A stretch of 64,000 bases of DNA from Pseudomonas lini (GCF_030812475.1 NZ_JAUSSR010000011.1:124001-188000); one strand, 5' to 3'; positions 25,804 to 34,530 are shown, counted from the stretch's first letter. The notes: generated from the sequence alone by a model not told the origin. A program made the numbers and translations.

Positions 25804-27615
25804 ATGATCGCTTGCCTGCGGCTGTTCACTGCCCTCTGCCTCGCTGCCTTGCTGGCGGCTTGCGCCAGCTCGCCCTCCTCCAGCCTTGGCGAACTTCCAC
25901 GGACCCCTGATGCCAGTATCGAGCAACTGCTCCAACAGGCCGCTCAAAGCAAAGACCCGGAAAAAGCCGCCTTGCTGCGCCTGAATGCGGCAGACCTGGC
26001 CTATCGCCAGGGGAATGCCGGCCAGTCCGCGCAAATCCTGCAACAAGTGCCGGTCGAGCAACTCAAGCCTGGCCCGCAGGTTTTCGCCAGCACCCTGGCG
26101 GCCGAACTGGCCCTGGCCCGCAACCAGCCGAAAGCGGCGTTGACGGCGCTGAGCCATCCGAGCCTGCAACACTTGGCTCAACTGCCTGTGGAGCAGCAGG
26201 TCCGCACCGGCACCGTGCATGCCCGCGCCCTTGAAGCCGATGGCCAGACCCTGGCCGCCGCACGGGCGCGCATCTTCATCGCGCCGATGCTGGAAGGTGA
26301 AGCGGCCGGCAAGAACCACGAGGCGATCTGGACCTTGATCGCCTCGCTGCCGACCGATCAATTGCAGCCGACCTCCACCGATGACCTCGGCGGCTGGATG
26401 AGCCTGGCCCTGGCGGTGAAATCCGCCGGCACCCTGGAACAGCAGCAAGCGGCGATCGATAACTGGCGCGCCCAGAACCCCAAGCACCCTGCTGCCATTC
26501 AACTGCCGTTGCCGCTGAGCAAACTCAAGGAACTGGCTAGCCAGCCCCTGGGCAAGATCGCCCTGCTGCTGCCGCAGGAGGGCCCGCTGGGCTCGGTCGG
26601 CAAAGCGTTGCGCGAAGGGTTCATGGCCGCTCACTACCAGGCGCAACAGGCCGGTCAGCAACCGCCCGCCATCGAGTTCTATGACAGTTCGCGCCTGACG
26701 TCCCTGGACGACTTCTATCGCAAGGCCCAGGCCGATGGCGTGCAGCTGGTGGTCGGGCCGCTGGAGAAACCGCTGGTCAAGCAGCTCAGCACTCGCCCGC
26801 AATTGCCGATCACCACCCTGGCGTTGAACTACAGCGAAGGCGAACAAGGTCCGGGGCAGCTGTTCCAGTTCGGCCTGGCTGCCGAAGACGAAGCCCGGGA
26901 AGTATCCCGTCGCGCTCGCGCCGATGGCCTGCATCGCGCCGCCATCATGGTGCCGAAAGGCGAATGGGGCGATCGTGTCATGAGGGCTTTCAGTCAGGAC
27001 TGGCAGGCCAACGGCGGCAGCATCGTCGCGACCGAACGCGTCGACCAGCCCGTGCAGCTGGCCCAGCAGATTGCCGACATGTTCCAGCTGCGCCAGAGCG
27101 AAGGTCGCGCCAAGACCCTGCAGAGCACCGTTGGCGGACAGGTCGCCGCCCAGCCTTCGCGTCGCCAGGACATCGAGTTCATCTTCCTCGCGGCAACACC
27201 TCAGCAAGCCCAGCAGATCAAGCCGACCCTGAACTTCCAATACGCGGGTGACGTGCCGGTCTATGCCACCTCCCACGTGTTCAGCGCCAGCGGCGACCAG
27301 AACCAGTACAACGACATGAATGGCGTGCGCTTTTGCGAAACGCCCTGGTTGCTGGACGCCAATGATCCACTGCGCCGCCAGGTCACCGCGCAATGGCCAC
27401 AAGCCGGCGGCAGCCTGGGTCGCCTGTATGCGATGGGCGTCGACGCCTATCGCCTGGCGCCACGCCTGGGGCAACTCAAGGCCTTGCCGGACAGCCGAAT
27501 CGAAGGTCAGTCGGGCAGCCTGGGCATGACACAAAACCAACGGGTGGTGCGCCAGTTGCCATGGGCCCAGTTCGTCAATGGTCAGGTTCAACGCCTGCCG
27601 GACACCCCACGCTGA
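25804..27615 (+). CDS. lpoA: Outer-membrane lipoprotein activator of PBP1a (LpoA)
   Basis: 603 aa. Signal peptide with lipobox LLAAC, lipidated Cys20. N-terminal helical TPR-like domain (about 30-270) and a C-terminal periplasmic-binding-protein-like domain (about 275-603, KIALLLPQEGPLGSVGKALREG). In the family it reaches through the periplasm from the outer membrane to stimulate the class A PBP. ATG 25804 is the start that gives a proper signal peptide. First gene of the lpoA-yraN-gmhA/diaA-dolP group; its stop overlaps the yraN ATG (TGATG). Confidence 0.93.
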   Translation: MIACLRLFTALCLAALLAACASSPSSSLGELPRTPDASIEQLLQQAAQSKDPEKAALLRLNAADLAYRQGNAGQSAQILQQVPVEQLKPGPQVFASTLAAELALARNQPKAALTALSHPSLQHLAQLPVEQQVRTGTVHARALEADGQTLAAARARIFIAPMLEGEAAGKNHEAIWTLIASLPTDQLQPTSTDDLGGWMSLALAVKSAGTLEQQQAAIDNWRAQNPKHPAAIQLPLPLSKLKELASQPLGKIALLLPQEGPLGSVGKALREGFMAAHYQAQQAGQQPPAIEFYDSSRLTSLDDFYRKAQADGVQLVVGPLEKPLVKQLSTRPQLPITTLALNYSEGEQGPGQLFQFGLAAEDEAREVSRRARADGLHRAAIMVPKGEWGDRVMRAFSQDWQANGGSIVATERVDQPVQLAQQIADMFQLRQSEGRAKTLQSTVGGQVAAQPSRRQDIEFIFLAATPQQAQQIKPTLNFQYAGDVPVYATSHVFSASGDQNQYNDMNGVRFCETPWLLDANDPLRRQVTAQWPQAGGSLGRLYAMGVDAYRLAPRLGQLKALPDSRIEGQSGSLGMTQNQRVVRQLPWAQFVNGQVQRLPDTPR

Positions 27616-27977
27616 TGCCTGACAGGTCACGCCAGCAAAGCGGAAAAGATGCCGAGCGCCACGCGCTCGAGCACCTTCAGCAACAGGGTCTGCGCCTGCT
27701 GGCGCAGAACTGGTTGTGTAAACGCGGCGAGCTTGATCTGGTCATGCTTGATGGCGATACAGTAGTATTCGTTGAAGTCCGCTACAGAAAAAACACCCAA
27801 TGGGGTGGCGCACTCGATAGCATCGATGGGCGAAAACGGCAGAAACTGATTTTCGCCGCGCAGTATTTTCTTCAGCGCGAGTCGCGTTGGGCCAATTCCC
27901 CTTGCCGCTTCGACGTGGTTGCCATCGACAGCAACCTCGCTCAGTTGAACTGGCTGCGGAATGCCTTCGACAGCTGA
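27615..27977 (+). CDS. YraN family (UPF0102) nuclease-fold protein
   Basis: 120 aa. Contains the restriction-endonuclease-like core GELDLVMLDGDTVVFVEVRYR, with the acidic E-x-D and E-V-R positions seen in Holliday-junction-resolvase-type folds, and the QKLIFAAQYFL helix. Cellular role is not established; a DNA-processing function is inferred from the fold. Coupled to lpoA through a TGATG overlap. Confidence 0.9.
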   Translation: MPDRSRQQSGKDAERHALEHLQQQGLRLLAQNWLCKRGELDLVMLDGDTVVFVEVRYRKNTQWGGALDSIDGRKRQKLIFAAQYFLQRESRWANSPCRFDVVAIDSNLAQLNWLRNAFDS

Positions 27978-28081
27978 TCGCTCGTGCCGCGAACCGGACA
28001 CTTTTACCCAACACTTTTGCTCTTTGCTTTGCGGGCTGCACATTCATGTGCCAAGTAGCCGCGCTAATTAAGGTCACACAG

Positions 28082-28675
28082 ATGGACATGCAATCGCGAA
28101 TTCGCCAGCTTTTTCAGGCCAGTATCGACACCAAGCAACAGGCGATGGAAGTACTTGCACCGCACATCGAGCAAGCCAGCCAGGTCATGGTCAACGCCCT
28201 GCTCAACGAGGGCAAAATGCTCTCCTGCGGCAACGGCGGTTCCGCCGGCGATGCCCAGCACTTCTCTTCGGAGCTGCTCAACCGCTTCGAACGTGAACGC
28301 CCGAGCCTGCCGGCCATCGCGCTGACCACCGACAGCTCGACGATCACCTCGATCGCCAATGACTACAGCTATAACGAAATTTTCTCTAAACAGATCCGCG
28401 CCCTCGGTCAGCCGGGCGATGTTTTGCTGGCGATTTCCACCAGCGGCAACTCGGCGAACATAATTCAAGCGATCCAGGCCGCACATGATCGCGAAATGAT
28501 TGTCGTAGCATTGACGGGTCGTGACGGCGGCGGCATGGCGTCGCTGCTTTTGCCCGAGGACGTCGAAATTCGCGTACCGGCCAACGTCACTGCACGTATT
28601 CAGGAAGTCCACCTGCTGACGATCCATTGCCTTTGCGACTTGATCGACAGCCAACTGTTCGGGAGTGAAGAATGA
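28082..28675 (+). CDS. gmhA: SIS-domain protein: sedoheptulose-7-phosphate isomerase GmhA / DiaA-like
   Basis: 197 aa, one SIS domain with sugar-phosphate loops SCGNGGSAGDAQHF and AISTSGNSANII. Zinc ligands of GmhA are all present: His60, Glu64, Gln174, His182, which supports the isomerase reaction for LPS heptose synthesis. The rest of the protein (ERPSLPAIAL, RALGQPGDVLLAIST, CLCDLID..LF tail) and its place next to lpoA-yraN-dolP are like E. coli DiaA, the DnaA-binding initiation protein that lacks these ligands. I favour GmhA activity; a DnaA role cannot be excluded. ATGA overlap with dolP. Confidence 0.9.
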   Translation: MDMQSRIRQLFQASIDTKQQAMEVLAPHIEQASQVMVNALLNEGKMLSCGNGGSAGDAQHFSSELLNRFERERPSLPAIALTTDSSTITSIANDYSYNEIFSKQIRALGQPGDVLLAISTSGNSANIIQAIQAAHDREMIVVALTGRDGGGMASLLLPEDVEIRVPANVTARIQEVHLLTIHCLCDLIDSQLFGSEE

Positions 28676-29250
28676 CCCCTAATCGCCTAGGCCTACTGGC
28701 CTTGACCCTGTGCCTCGGCATCAGCGGCTGCACCTCGGTGGTTAACGCCAGCCGTGAAGCACCGATCGATGACGACCGCGGCACCCGCACCTTCGGCAGC
28801 AAGATCGACGACTCCCTGATCGAAACCAAGGCCGGCGTGAATATCGCCAAGGCCGACCCTGCCCTGGACAACGAATCACATATCGTCATCACCAGCTTCA
28901 ACGGCGTCGTGCTGCTCGCGGGCCAAACGCCGCGTGCAGACCTCAAGGCCAAGGCCGAGCAGGTTGCATCCGCGGTCCAGCGCGTGAAGAAAGTGCATAA
29001 CGAATTGCAGGTACTGGCCCCCTCCTCGCTGCTGGCGCGCCAGAACGACACCTGGTTGACGACCAAGATCAAGAGCCAGATGCTCACCGATGCCTCCATT
29101 CCCGGTTCGCGCATCAAGGTCGTGACCGAAAACGGCATCGTCTACCTGCTGGGCTTGCTGACCAAACAGGAAGCCGCCCAGGCAACCAGCCTGGTGCAGG
29201 GCGTTTCCGGGGTGCAGAAGATCGTGAAGTTGTTCGAATACATTGACTGA
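28672..29250 (+). CDS. dolP: BON-domain outer-membrane lipoprotein DolP (YraP)
   Basis: 192 aa lipoprotein with lipobox GISGC (Cys20) and two BON domains (about 45-115 and 122-192; repeated patterns VVLLAGQTP / IVYLLGLLT). In E. coli DolP binds anionic phospholipid and supports outer-membrane integrity and BAM function. The lipidated N-terminus predicts envelope location. ATGA overlap with gmhA/diaA; ends before a REP and a bidirectional terminator. Confidence 0.93.
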   Translation: MTPNRLGLLALTLCLGISGCTSVVNASREAPIDDDRGTRTFGSKIDDSLIETKAGVNIAKADPALDNESHIVITSFNGVVLLAGQTPRADLKAKAEQVASAVQRVKKVHNELQVLAPSSLLARQNDTWLTTKIKSQMLTDASIPGSRIKVVTENGIVYLLGLLTKQEAAQATSLVQGVSGVQKIVKLFEYID

Positions 29251-29260
29251 CACCGCTTTA

Positions 29261-29360
29261 TGTAGGAGCGAGCTTGCTCGCGATGAACCTGAGAGCAGCG
29301 CGTTTATTCAGGAAGGACGCGTTATCGTTAACGTCCTTCGCGAGCAAGCTCGCTCCTACA
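29261..29360. repeat. REPIN, 100 bp
   Basis: REP half-sites TGTAGGAGCGAGCTTGCTCG and its complement bound a 100-base element. The interior shares pieces (AACCTGAG, GCGTTATCGTT.ACG) with copies at 35580 and 49529. Confidence 0.9.
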
Positions 29361-29366
29361 AGTAAT

Positions 29367-29398
29367 AAAAAAGGCGATCCTTTCGGATCGCCTTTTTT
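29367..29398. terminator. Bidirectional terminator between dolP and sspB
   Basis: Perfect 10-bp stem AAGGCGATCC/GGATCGCCTT with a 4-base loop, six A on the left and six T on the right; serves both convergent genes. Confidence 0.92.
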
Positions 29399-29399
29399 A

Positions 29400-29813
29400 T
29401 TACTTCACCACCTTCAAACTCGGTCGACCGCTTGGACGCGGCGGCTCGCTGTCGGGTGGCGGAATATCATCATCCGGCTCGATCTCTTCCTCGCCATCCA
29501 GGGGCGATTCCAGGTCGAACACCATGCCCTGGCCATTCTCCCGGGCGTAAATTCCCAGGATCGATGCGATAGGCACGTACAGCGTATGCGGCACGCCACC
29601 GAAGCGCCCTTCGAAGCTGACTGCCTCGTTATCCATGTGCAAATGACGCACGGCCGCCGGCGATACATTCAGGACAATCTGTCCGTCACTGGCAAAACCC
29701 TGCGGCACCTGCACCGACGGATACTCGGAGTTGACCAGCATGTGTGGGGTGCAATCGTTGTCCACAATCCACTCATAGAGCGCACGGACCAGATAAGGTC
29801 GACTGGAGTTCAT
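29400..29813 (-). CDS. sspB: ClpXP protease specificity-enhancing factor SspB
   Basis: 137 aa adaptor that delivers ssrA-tagged proteins to ClpXP. N-terminal substrate-binding fold (SSRPYLVRALYEWIVDND, HMLVN, FEGRFGG), an acidic flexible linker (about 100-125), and a C-terminal ClpX-binding tail (RPSLKVVK), all typical. Follows sspA after 16 bases, same strand, as in most beta/gamma-proteobacteria. Confidence 0.96.
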   Translation of the reverse strand: MNSSRPYLVRALYEWIVDNDCTPHMLVNSEYPSVQVPQGFASDGQIVLNVSPAAVRHLHMDNEAVSFEGRFGGVPHTLYVPIASILGIYARENGQGMVFDLESPLDGEEEIEPDDDIPPPDSEPPRPSGRPSLKVVK

Positions 29814-29829
29814 AGCGGCTCCTTAAGCC

Positions 29830-30447
29830 TTAGCGCATATCGCGTTCGACACCAGACAGACTCGCCTGGAATGCCTCACGCGCAAACGAGCGCTCCATGT
29901 AATCAAGCAGCGGCTTGGCAGGCCGCGGCAGTTCAATGCCCAGAATCGGCAATCGCCAGAGTATTGGCAATAGGCAGCAATCCACCAGACTTTGTTCCTC
30001 GCTGAGGAAAAACGGCTTGTCGGCGAACAACGGCGACACACCGGTCAGGCTTTCGCGCAGCTCTTTACGAGCCACGACACGGGCCGCTTCCTTGGACCGG
30101 GAATCCAGGATCAGATCCACCAGACCACACCAGTCACGCTGAATGCGATGAATCAGCAGACGGCTGTTGGCACGCGCCACTGGATAAACCGGCAATAACG
30201 GCGGATGTGGGTAACGCTCATCCAGATATTCCATCACCACGGTCGACTCCCACAACGCCAGGTCACGATCGACCAGGGTCGGCAGGCTGCCGTAAGGGTT
30301 CACTTCAATCAGTTTAGGCGGCTGGCGACCAGCCTCCACGTAAATGATCTCGGCGCTGACACCCTTCTCTGCAAGTACGATACGCACTCGGTGGGAATAG
30401 TGGTCGGCGGGGTCGGAGTAACAGGCCAACCGATTGGTCACGCCCAT
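29830..30447 (-). CDS. sspA: Stringent starvation protein A (RNA polymerase-associated)
   Basis: 205 aa GST-fold protein without transferase activity that binds RNA polymerase. N-terminal thioredoxin-like half (LACYSDPADHYSHRVRIVLAEKGV, NPYGSLPTLVDRDLALWES) and a helical C-terminal half with the conserved RPAKPLLDYMERSF. Directly upstream lies a 76-bp palindrome separating it from petC. Confidence 0.96.
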   Translation of the reverse strand: MGVTNRLACYSDPADHYSHRVRIVLAEKGVSAEIIYVEAGRQPPKLIEVNPYGSLPTLVDRDLALWESTVVMEYLDERYPHPPLLPVYPVARANSRLLIHRIQRDWCGLVDLILDSRSKEAARVVARKELRESLTGVSPLFADKPFFLSEEQSLVDCCLLPILWRLPILGIELPRPAKPLLDYMERSFAREAFQASLSGVERDMR

Positions 30448-30492
30448 GGCGGTCCTCCTCGCTTGTTGAAATTATCGGAAGCGGAAAAACGA

Positions 30493-30568
30493 GCGCGCCC
30501 AGAGGGCGCCTCCCGTAACGCCTGGATCACCAGGCTCGTTACACCTTCAGAGACGCCCTTGGGCGCGC
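30493..30568. repeat. 76-bp imperfect palindrome between petC and sspA
   Basis: Outer arms GCGCGCCCAGAGGGCG and CGCCCTTGGGCGCGC are complementary with one bulge; inner arms CCTGG/CCAGG and GTAACG/CGTTAC also pair around an ATCA loop. No T tract follows on either strand, so it is not a plain intrinsic terminator; an mRNA-processing or stabilising hairpin is possible. Confidence 0.75.
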
Positions 30569-30597
30569 GCGATTAACAGCAATTGCTTGAAGCTTGA

Positions 30598-31380
30598 TCA
30601 GTGCACGTCTTTCCAGTACTCACGCTTGAGCAAATAGGCGAATACGAAGAAGAACGCCAGGTACAGCAATACATACGTACCGATGCGCTGATGTTGCAGC
30701 TTAACCGGGTTAGCCGAGTAAGCGAGGAAGGTTACCAGATTCTTGACCTTCTCATCGAACTGCTCTTCGGTCAGGGCCCCGCTTTTCGGCACGATGGTCA
30801 GCTGATCGCACGCTTCATGAGTCAGCGGCGTACCGGTCAGCGGATCATATTGCTTCTTGCCGTCTTCGACGACCTGGATCTGTTTGCAACCGACAACCTG
30901 ACGACCTTGCAGGCCGACCAGGACGTTAGGCATCCCGACGTTCGGGAACACCTTGTTGTTCACGCCCCAGGGACGCGACGGGTCTTCATAGAACGATCTC
31001 AGGTAACCGTAGAGCCAGTCGGTGCCACGGACACGAGCCACCAGGGTCAGGTCTGGTGGCGCGGCACCGAACCAGGTCTTGGCGTCAGCCGGCTGCATGC
31101 CGATGCTCATGTGGTCGCCGATCTTGGCACCCGTGAACACCAGGTTCGAGAGCATCAAGTCATGCGGAATGGCCAGGTCATCGGCAACACGCTCGTAACG
31201 CTGGAACTTGGCGCTGTGACAACCCATGCAGTAGTTGGCGAACGTACGCGCGCCATCCTGCAGGGCGGCCTTGTCGGAAACGTCGATGTCGACCTTCTCC
31301 AGCTCTGGACCACCGTGTTCAGCGGCGAAGGACAGTACAGGCATGGCAGCAAGAATCAGTACAGCAAGTAGCTTTTTCAT
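30598..31380 (-). CDS. petC: Cytochrome c1 of the bc1 complex
   Basis: 260 aa, periplasm-facing heme protein of respiratory complex III. Signal peptide (MKKLLAVLILAAMPVLSFAA), heme-binding CMGCH at 51-55, axial-ligand region around IGMQPADAK, and a C-terminal TM anchor (YVLLYLAFFFVFAYLL). Electrons pass from the Rieske protein to c1. ATG 31380 overlaps the petB stop by one base (TGATG); longer in-frame upstream sequence lies inside petB. Confidence 0.98.
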   Translation of the reverse strand: MKKLLAVLILAAMPVLSFAAEHGGPELEKVDIDVSDKAALQDGARTFANYCMGCHSAKFQRYERVADDLAIPHDLMLSNLVFTGAKIGDHMSIGMQPADAKTWFGAAPPDLTLVARVRGTDWLYGYLRSFYEDPSRPWGVNNKVFPNVGMPNVLVGLQGRQVVGCKQIQVVEDGKKQYDPLTGTPLTHEACDQLTIVPKSGALTEEQFDEKVKNLVTFLAYSANPVKLQHQRIGTYVLLYLAFFFVFAYLLKREYWKDVH

Positions 31381-32591
31381 CAGCCAGTCACCCTTTCCGG
31401 AACCGGTTTGGTCTTCTCGAGCCTGGTGTAGAACGGCATAAGAATGAAGTAGGCGAAGTACAGGAAGGTACAGACCTGCGACAGCAACGTACGCCCTGGC
31501 GTCGGAGCCAGAACACCCAGGATGCCGAGGATCACGAACGAAACGCAGAACACCACCAGCCAGATCTTGCTCAGCCAGCCTTTGTAGCGCATCGACTTGA
31601 CCGGACTGCGGTCCAGCCATGGCAGGACGAACAGCACTGCAATGGCCGCCCCCATGGCGATTACGCCAAGAAGCTTGTCCGGAACCGCCCGCAGAATCGC
31701 GTAGAACGGCGTGAAGTACCAGACCGGAGCAATGTGCTCTGGGGTCTTGAAGGCGTTCGCCACTTCAAAGTTCGGCTTCTCGAGGAAGTAGCCGCCCATT
31801 TCCGGGAAGAAGAACACGATCGAACAGAAGATGAACAGGAACACCACCACGCCGACGATATCTTTCACGGTGTAGTACGGATGGAAGGCAATGCCGTCCA
31901 GCGGTACGCCGTTTTCGTCCTTGTGCTTCTTGATGTCCACCCCGTCCGGGTTGTTCGAACCGACCTCGTGCAGCGCCAGAACGTGCAGCACCACCAGACC
32001 GAGAATCACGATCGGCAGAGCCACGACATGCAAGGCGAAGAAGCGGTTCAGGGTAATACCGGAAATCAGGTAGTCACCACGGATCCATTGGGTCAGGTCG
32101 TTACCGATGACCGGGATCGCACCGAACAGCGAGATGATCACCTGGGCACCCCAGTAGGACATCTGACCCCACGGCAGCAGGTAACCCATGAAGGCCTCAG
32201 CCATCAGCGCCAGGTAGATCAGCATGCCGAAGACCCACACCAGCTCGCGCGGCTTCTGATACGAACCGTAGAGCAAGCCACGGAACATGTGCAGATAGAC
32301 CACGATGAAGAACATCGAAGCGCCGACCGCGTGCAGCAGGCGCAGGATCGAGCCGTACTCGACGTCGCGCATGATGTATTCGACGGACGCAAAGGCTTCT
32401 TCCGCCGACGGGGTGTAGCTCATGGTCAGCCAGACACCGGTGACGATCTGGTTGACCAGGACGAGCAGCGCCAGGGAGCCAAAGAAATAGAAGAAGTTGA
32501 AGTTCTTCGGGGCGTAGTACTTGCTGAGATGGTCTTCCCACATTTTGGTCGCGGGAAAGCGCGCATCAACCCAATCCATGAACTTGCTCAT
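31380..32591 (-). CDS. petB: Cytochrome b of the bc1 complex
   Basis: 403 aa, eight-TM quinol oxidase subunit with two b hemes. Heme-ligand His pairs in RLLHAVGASMFFIVVYLHMFRG and RFFALHVVALPIVILGLVVLHVLALH, the Qo-site motif PEWY appears as PVWYFTPFYAILR (Val in place of Glu). ATG 32591 overlaps the petA stop as TGATG; the codon before it is a GTG. The canonical PEWY glutamate is not present, which is also seen in some gamma-proteobacterial b cytochromes. Confidence 0.97.
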   Translation of the reverse strand: MSKFMDWVDARFPATKMWEDHLSKYYAPKNFNFFYFFGSLALLVLVNQIVTGVWLTMSYTPSAEEAFASVEYIMRDVEYGSILRLLHAVGASMFFIVVYLHMFRGLLYGSYQKPRELVWVFGMLIYLALMAEAFMGYLLPWGQMSYWGAQVIISLFGAIPVIGNDLTQWIRGDYLISGITLNRFFALHVVALPIVILGLVVLHVLALHEVGSNNPDGVDIKKHKDENGVPLDGIAFHPYYTVKDIVGVVVFLFIFCSIVFFFPEMGGYFLEKPNFEVANAFKTPEHIAPVWYFTPFYAILRAVPDKLLGVIAMGAAIAVLFVLPWLDRSPVKSMRYKGWLSKIWLVVFCVSFVILGILGVLAPTPGRTLLSQVCTFLYFAYFILMPFYTRLEKTKPVPERVTG

Positions 32592-33184
32592 CACGCTTTC
32601 TCCGTATCGACGCCAACGACAATGATGTCATCGGTCTCATAGGAATGCGGGGGAACTGGCAGGTTCAAAGGCGCGGGTTGCGACTTGTATACGCGGCCAG
32701 CCAGGTCGTAGTGGGAACCGTGGCAAGGGCAGAAATAACCCCCCACCCAATCCTTGCCCAGATCCGCAGGTGCCACTTCCGGACGGAAAGTCGGCGAGCA
32801 ACCCAGGTGCGTGCAGATTCCGATCAGCAGCAGAACCTCTGGCTTGATCGAACGCGTTTCCGGGTCGACGTAGGTCGGTTGTGTCGAGTTCTTGGAGGTC
32901 GGGTCAGATAGCTGGCCCTCGATCTTTTTCAGATTCCCCAGGATTTCCTCGGTACGGCGGACGATGAACACCGGCTGACCACGCCACTCAGCAATCATCT
33001 GCTGGCCTGGCTCGATTTTGCTGACATTCACCTTCACCGGTGCACCTGCGGCTTTCGCCTTGGCACTGGGAAACCATGACCCCACGAACGGGACCGCAGC
33101 CCCCACCGCTCCTGCAGCACCCACCACGGACGTGGCTGCTACCAAGAAGCGACGCCGGCCTGCATTCACGCCGTCATTGCTCAT
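32591..33184 (-). CDS. petA: Rieske iron-sulfur subunit of the bc1 complex
   Basis: 197 aa. A twin-arginine signal-anchor (AGRRRFLVAATSVVGAAG) keeps it in the membrane after Tat export. The 2Fe-2S cluster motifs CTHLGC and CPCHGS are intact with both Cys and both His ligands. Accepts an electron from quinol at Qo and passes it to cytochrome c1. First gene of petABC; promoter-like elements lie about 90 bases upstream. Confidence 0.98.
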   Translation of the reverse strand: MSNDGVNAGRRRFLVAATSVVGAAGAVGAAVPFVGSWFPSAKAKAAGAPVKVNVSKIEPGQQMIAEWRGQPVFIVRRTEEILGNLKKIEGQLSDPTSKNSTQPTYVDPETRSIKPEVLLLIGICTHLGCSPTFRPEVAPADLGKDWVGGYFCPCHGSHYDLAGRVYKSQPAPLNLPVPPHSYETDDIIVVGVDTEKA

Positions 33185-33266
33185 TCAGTCCTCTCCCATC
33201 AGCTTTGTGGCCTGTTAAATCAGGCATCTACTAAGTAAAACTATGTACTTATAAAAATTTTGCCGA

Positions 33267-33295
33267 ATGGTAATGAAAAGCCCCAATCCTGACAA
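33267..33295 (-). promoter_or_regulatory. petABC promoter
   Basis: Minus strand TTGTCA (33295-33290), 17-base spacer, TACCAT (33272-33267), 83 bases upstream of the petA start. Confidence 0.6.
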
Positions 33296-33394
33296 GGTAA
33301 TTACCGCGAGGCTTCACTGCCAAGCCTTGCAGTATAGGGCTTCTGCAGATGTGGCAAGTTGTCACAGAACAATTTCCTGATAAATCGCGGCCAT

Positions 33395-33429
33395 AAAAAA
33401 ACGCCCGGCTCCGTAAGGAACCAGGCGTT
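33395..33429 (-). terminator. Terminator of rplM-rpsI
   Basis: 13-bp stem (AACGCCTGGTTCC/GGAGCCGGGCGTT, with G-T pairs) and TTAC loop on the minus strand, followed by seven T; 20 bases after the rpsI stop. Confidence 0.92.
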
Positions 33430-33449
33430 CTTTTTGAACGTGAAACGAA

Positions 33450-33842
33450 TTAACGCTTCGAGTACTGCGGACGCTTACGCGCTTTACGCAGACCGACTTT
33501 CTTACGTTCAACTTCACGTGCATCACGGGTTACGAAGCCGGCTTTGCGCAGAGCACCGCGCAGAGTTTCGTCGTAGTCCATCAGAGCGCGAGTGATACCG
33601 TGGCGGATTGCGCCAGCCTGACCACTTACACCACCGCCGATCACGGTGACGTAGATGTCGAATTTCTCGACAGTCTCAGTCAATTCCAGCGGCTGACGAA
33701 CTACCATGCGGGCAGTTTCGCGGCCGAAGAAATTATCCAGCGAACGGTTGTTGATGGAGATGTTACCAGTGCCCGGACGCAGGAAAACGCGTGCGGTTGC
33801 GGTTTTGCGACGGCCAGTGCCGTAATTTTGAGTCGCCGACAT
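33450..33842 (-). CDS. rpsI: 30S ribosomal protein S9 (uS9)
   Basis: 130 aa, the standard length. N-terminal YGTGRRKTATARVFL, GGGVSGQAGAIRHGI, and the C-terminal tail RKRPQYSKR that reaches the P-site tRNA. Follows rplM after 14 bases on the same strand. Confidence 0.99.
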   Translation of the reverse strand: MSATQNYGTGRRKTATARVFLRPGTGNISINNRSLDNFFGRETARMVVRQPLELTETVEKFDIYVTVIGGGVSGQAGAIRHGITRALMDYDETLRGALRKAGFVTRDAREVERKKVGLRKARKRPQYSKR

Positions 33843-33856
33843 AATGAACTATTCCG

Positions 33857-34285
33857 TTAAAACTTCAGTTCTTGGGGCTGCTGAGCAGTATGAGGGTGTA
33901 CAGCGCCCGCATAGACTTTCAGCTTACGATACATGTCGCGACCCAGCGGGTTCTTAGGCAGCATGCCTTTGACCGCGGTCTCGATCACGCGCTCAGGGGC
34001 TTTAGCGATCAGCTTTTCAAAGTTGATCGACTTGATGCCGCCCGGGAAACCGGAGTGGGAGTAGTAGATTTTGTCGGTGGTTTTAGCACCGGTCACACGA
34101 ATCTGCTCGGCGTTGATAACGACGATGTAATCGCCGGTGTCAACGTGAGGAGTGTACTCAGCTTTATGCTTGCCACGCAGACGGCTCGCGATTTCGGTGG
34201 CCAGACGACCCAGGGTCTGACCTGCAGCGTCGACGACAAACCAGTCGCGCTGTACTGTTTCCGGTTTAGCAGTAAAAGTTTTCAT
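33857..34285 (-). CDS. rplM: 50S ribosomal protein L13 (uL13)
   Basis: 142 aa. Motifs WFVVDAAGQTLGRLA, HVDTGDYIVVINA and AVKGMLPKNPLGR are characteristic. First gene of the rplM-rpsI operon, with a good sigma70-type promoter 42 bases upstream. Confidence 0.99.
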   Translation of the reverse strand: MKTFTAKPETVQRDWFVVDAAGQTLGRLATEIASRLRGKHKAEYTPHVDTGDYIVVINAEQIRVTGAKTTDKIYYSHSGFPGGIKSINFEKLIAKAPERVIETAVKGMLPKNPLGRDMYRKLKVYAGAVHPHTAQQPQELKF

Positions 34286-34326
34286 TCTTTATAGCCTCAG
34301 GGGCCGCCCTGTAAATTAGACGGCGG

Positions 34327-34355
34327 ATCTTACTGAATAGTGCGTACTTTGACAA
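34327..34355 (-). promoter_or_regulatory. rplM-rpsI promoter
   Basis: Minus strand TTGTCA (34355-34350), 17-base spacer, TAAGAT (34332-34327). Leaves a 5' leader of roughly 35 bases before the rplM ATG. Confidence 0.75.
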
Positions 34356-34530
34356 GTCAAAGGCAGCCGGATACAGACGCTTTCGGGGGCTCGGGTCGGC
34401 GCGTCCGTTCAACGGCAAGATTCTTCGGCGGCGGCGCATCACTTCCACTGCAGAAAGAGGTGCGCAATTATGCAGATTGCGAAAAATAATTCAACCTGCT
34501 TTTATGATTCTTTTGCCCAAGGAGCACCCG

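Noticed and set aside
25726..27630. Long open frame on the minus strand opposite lpoA
   Set aside because: GC-rich third positions leave long antisense frames open; its translation has no domain or signal and lpoA on the plus strand has lipobox and full-length family match.
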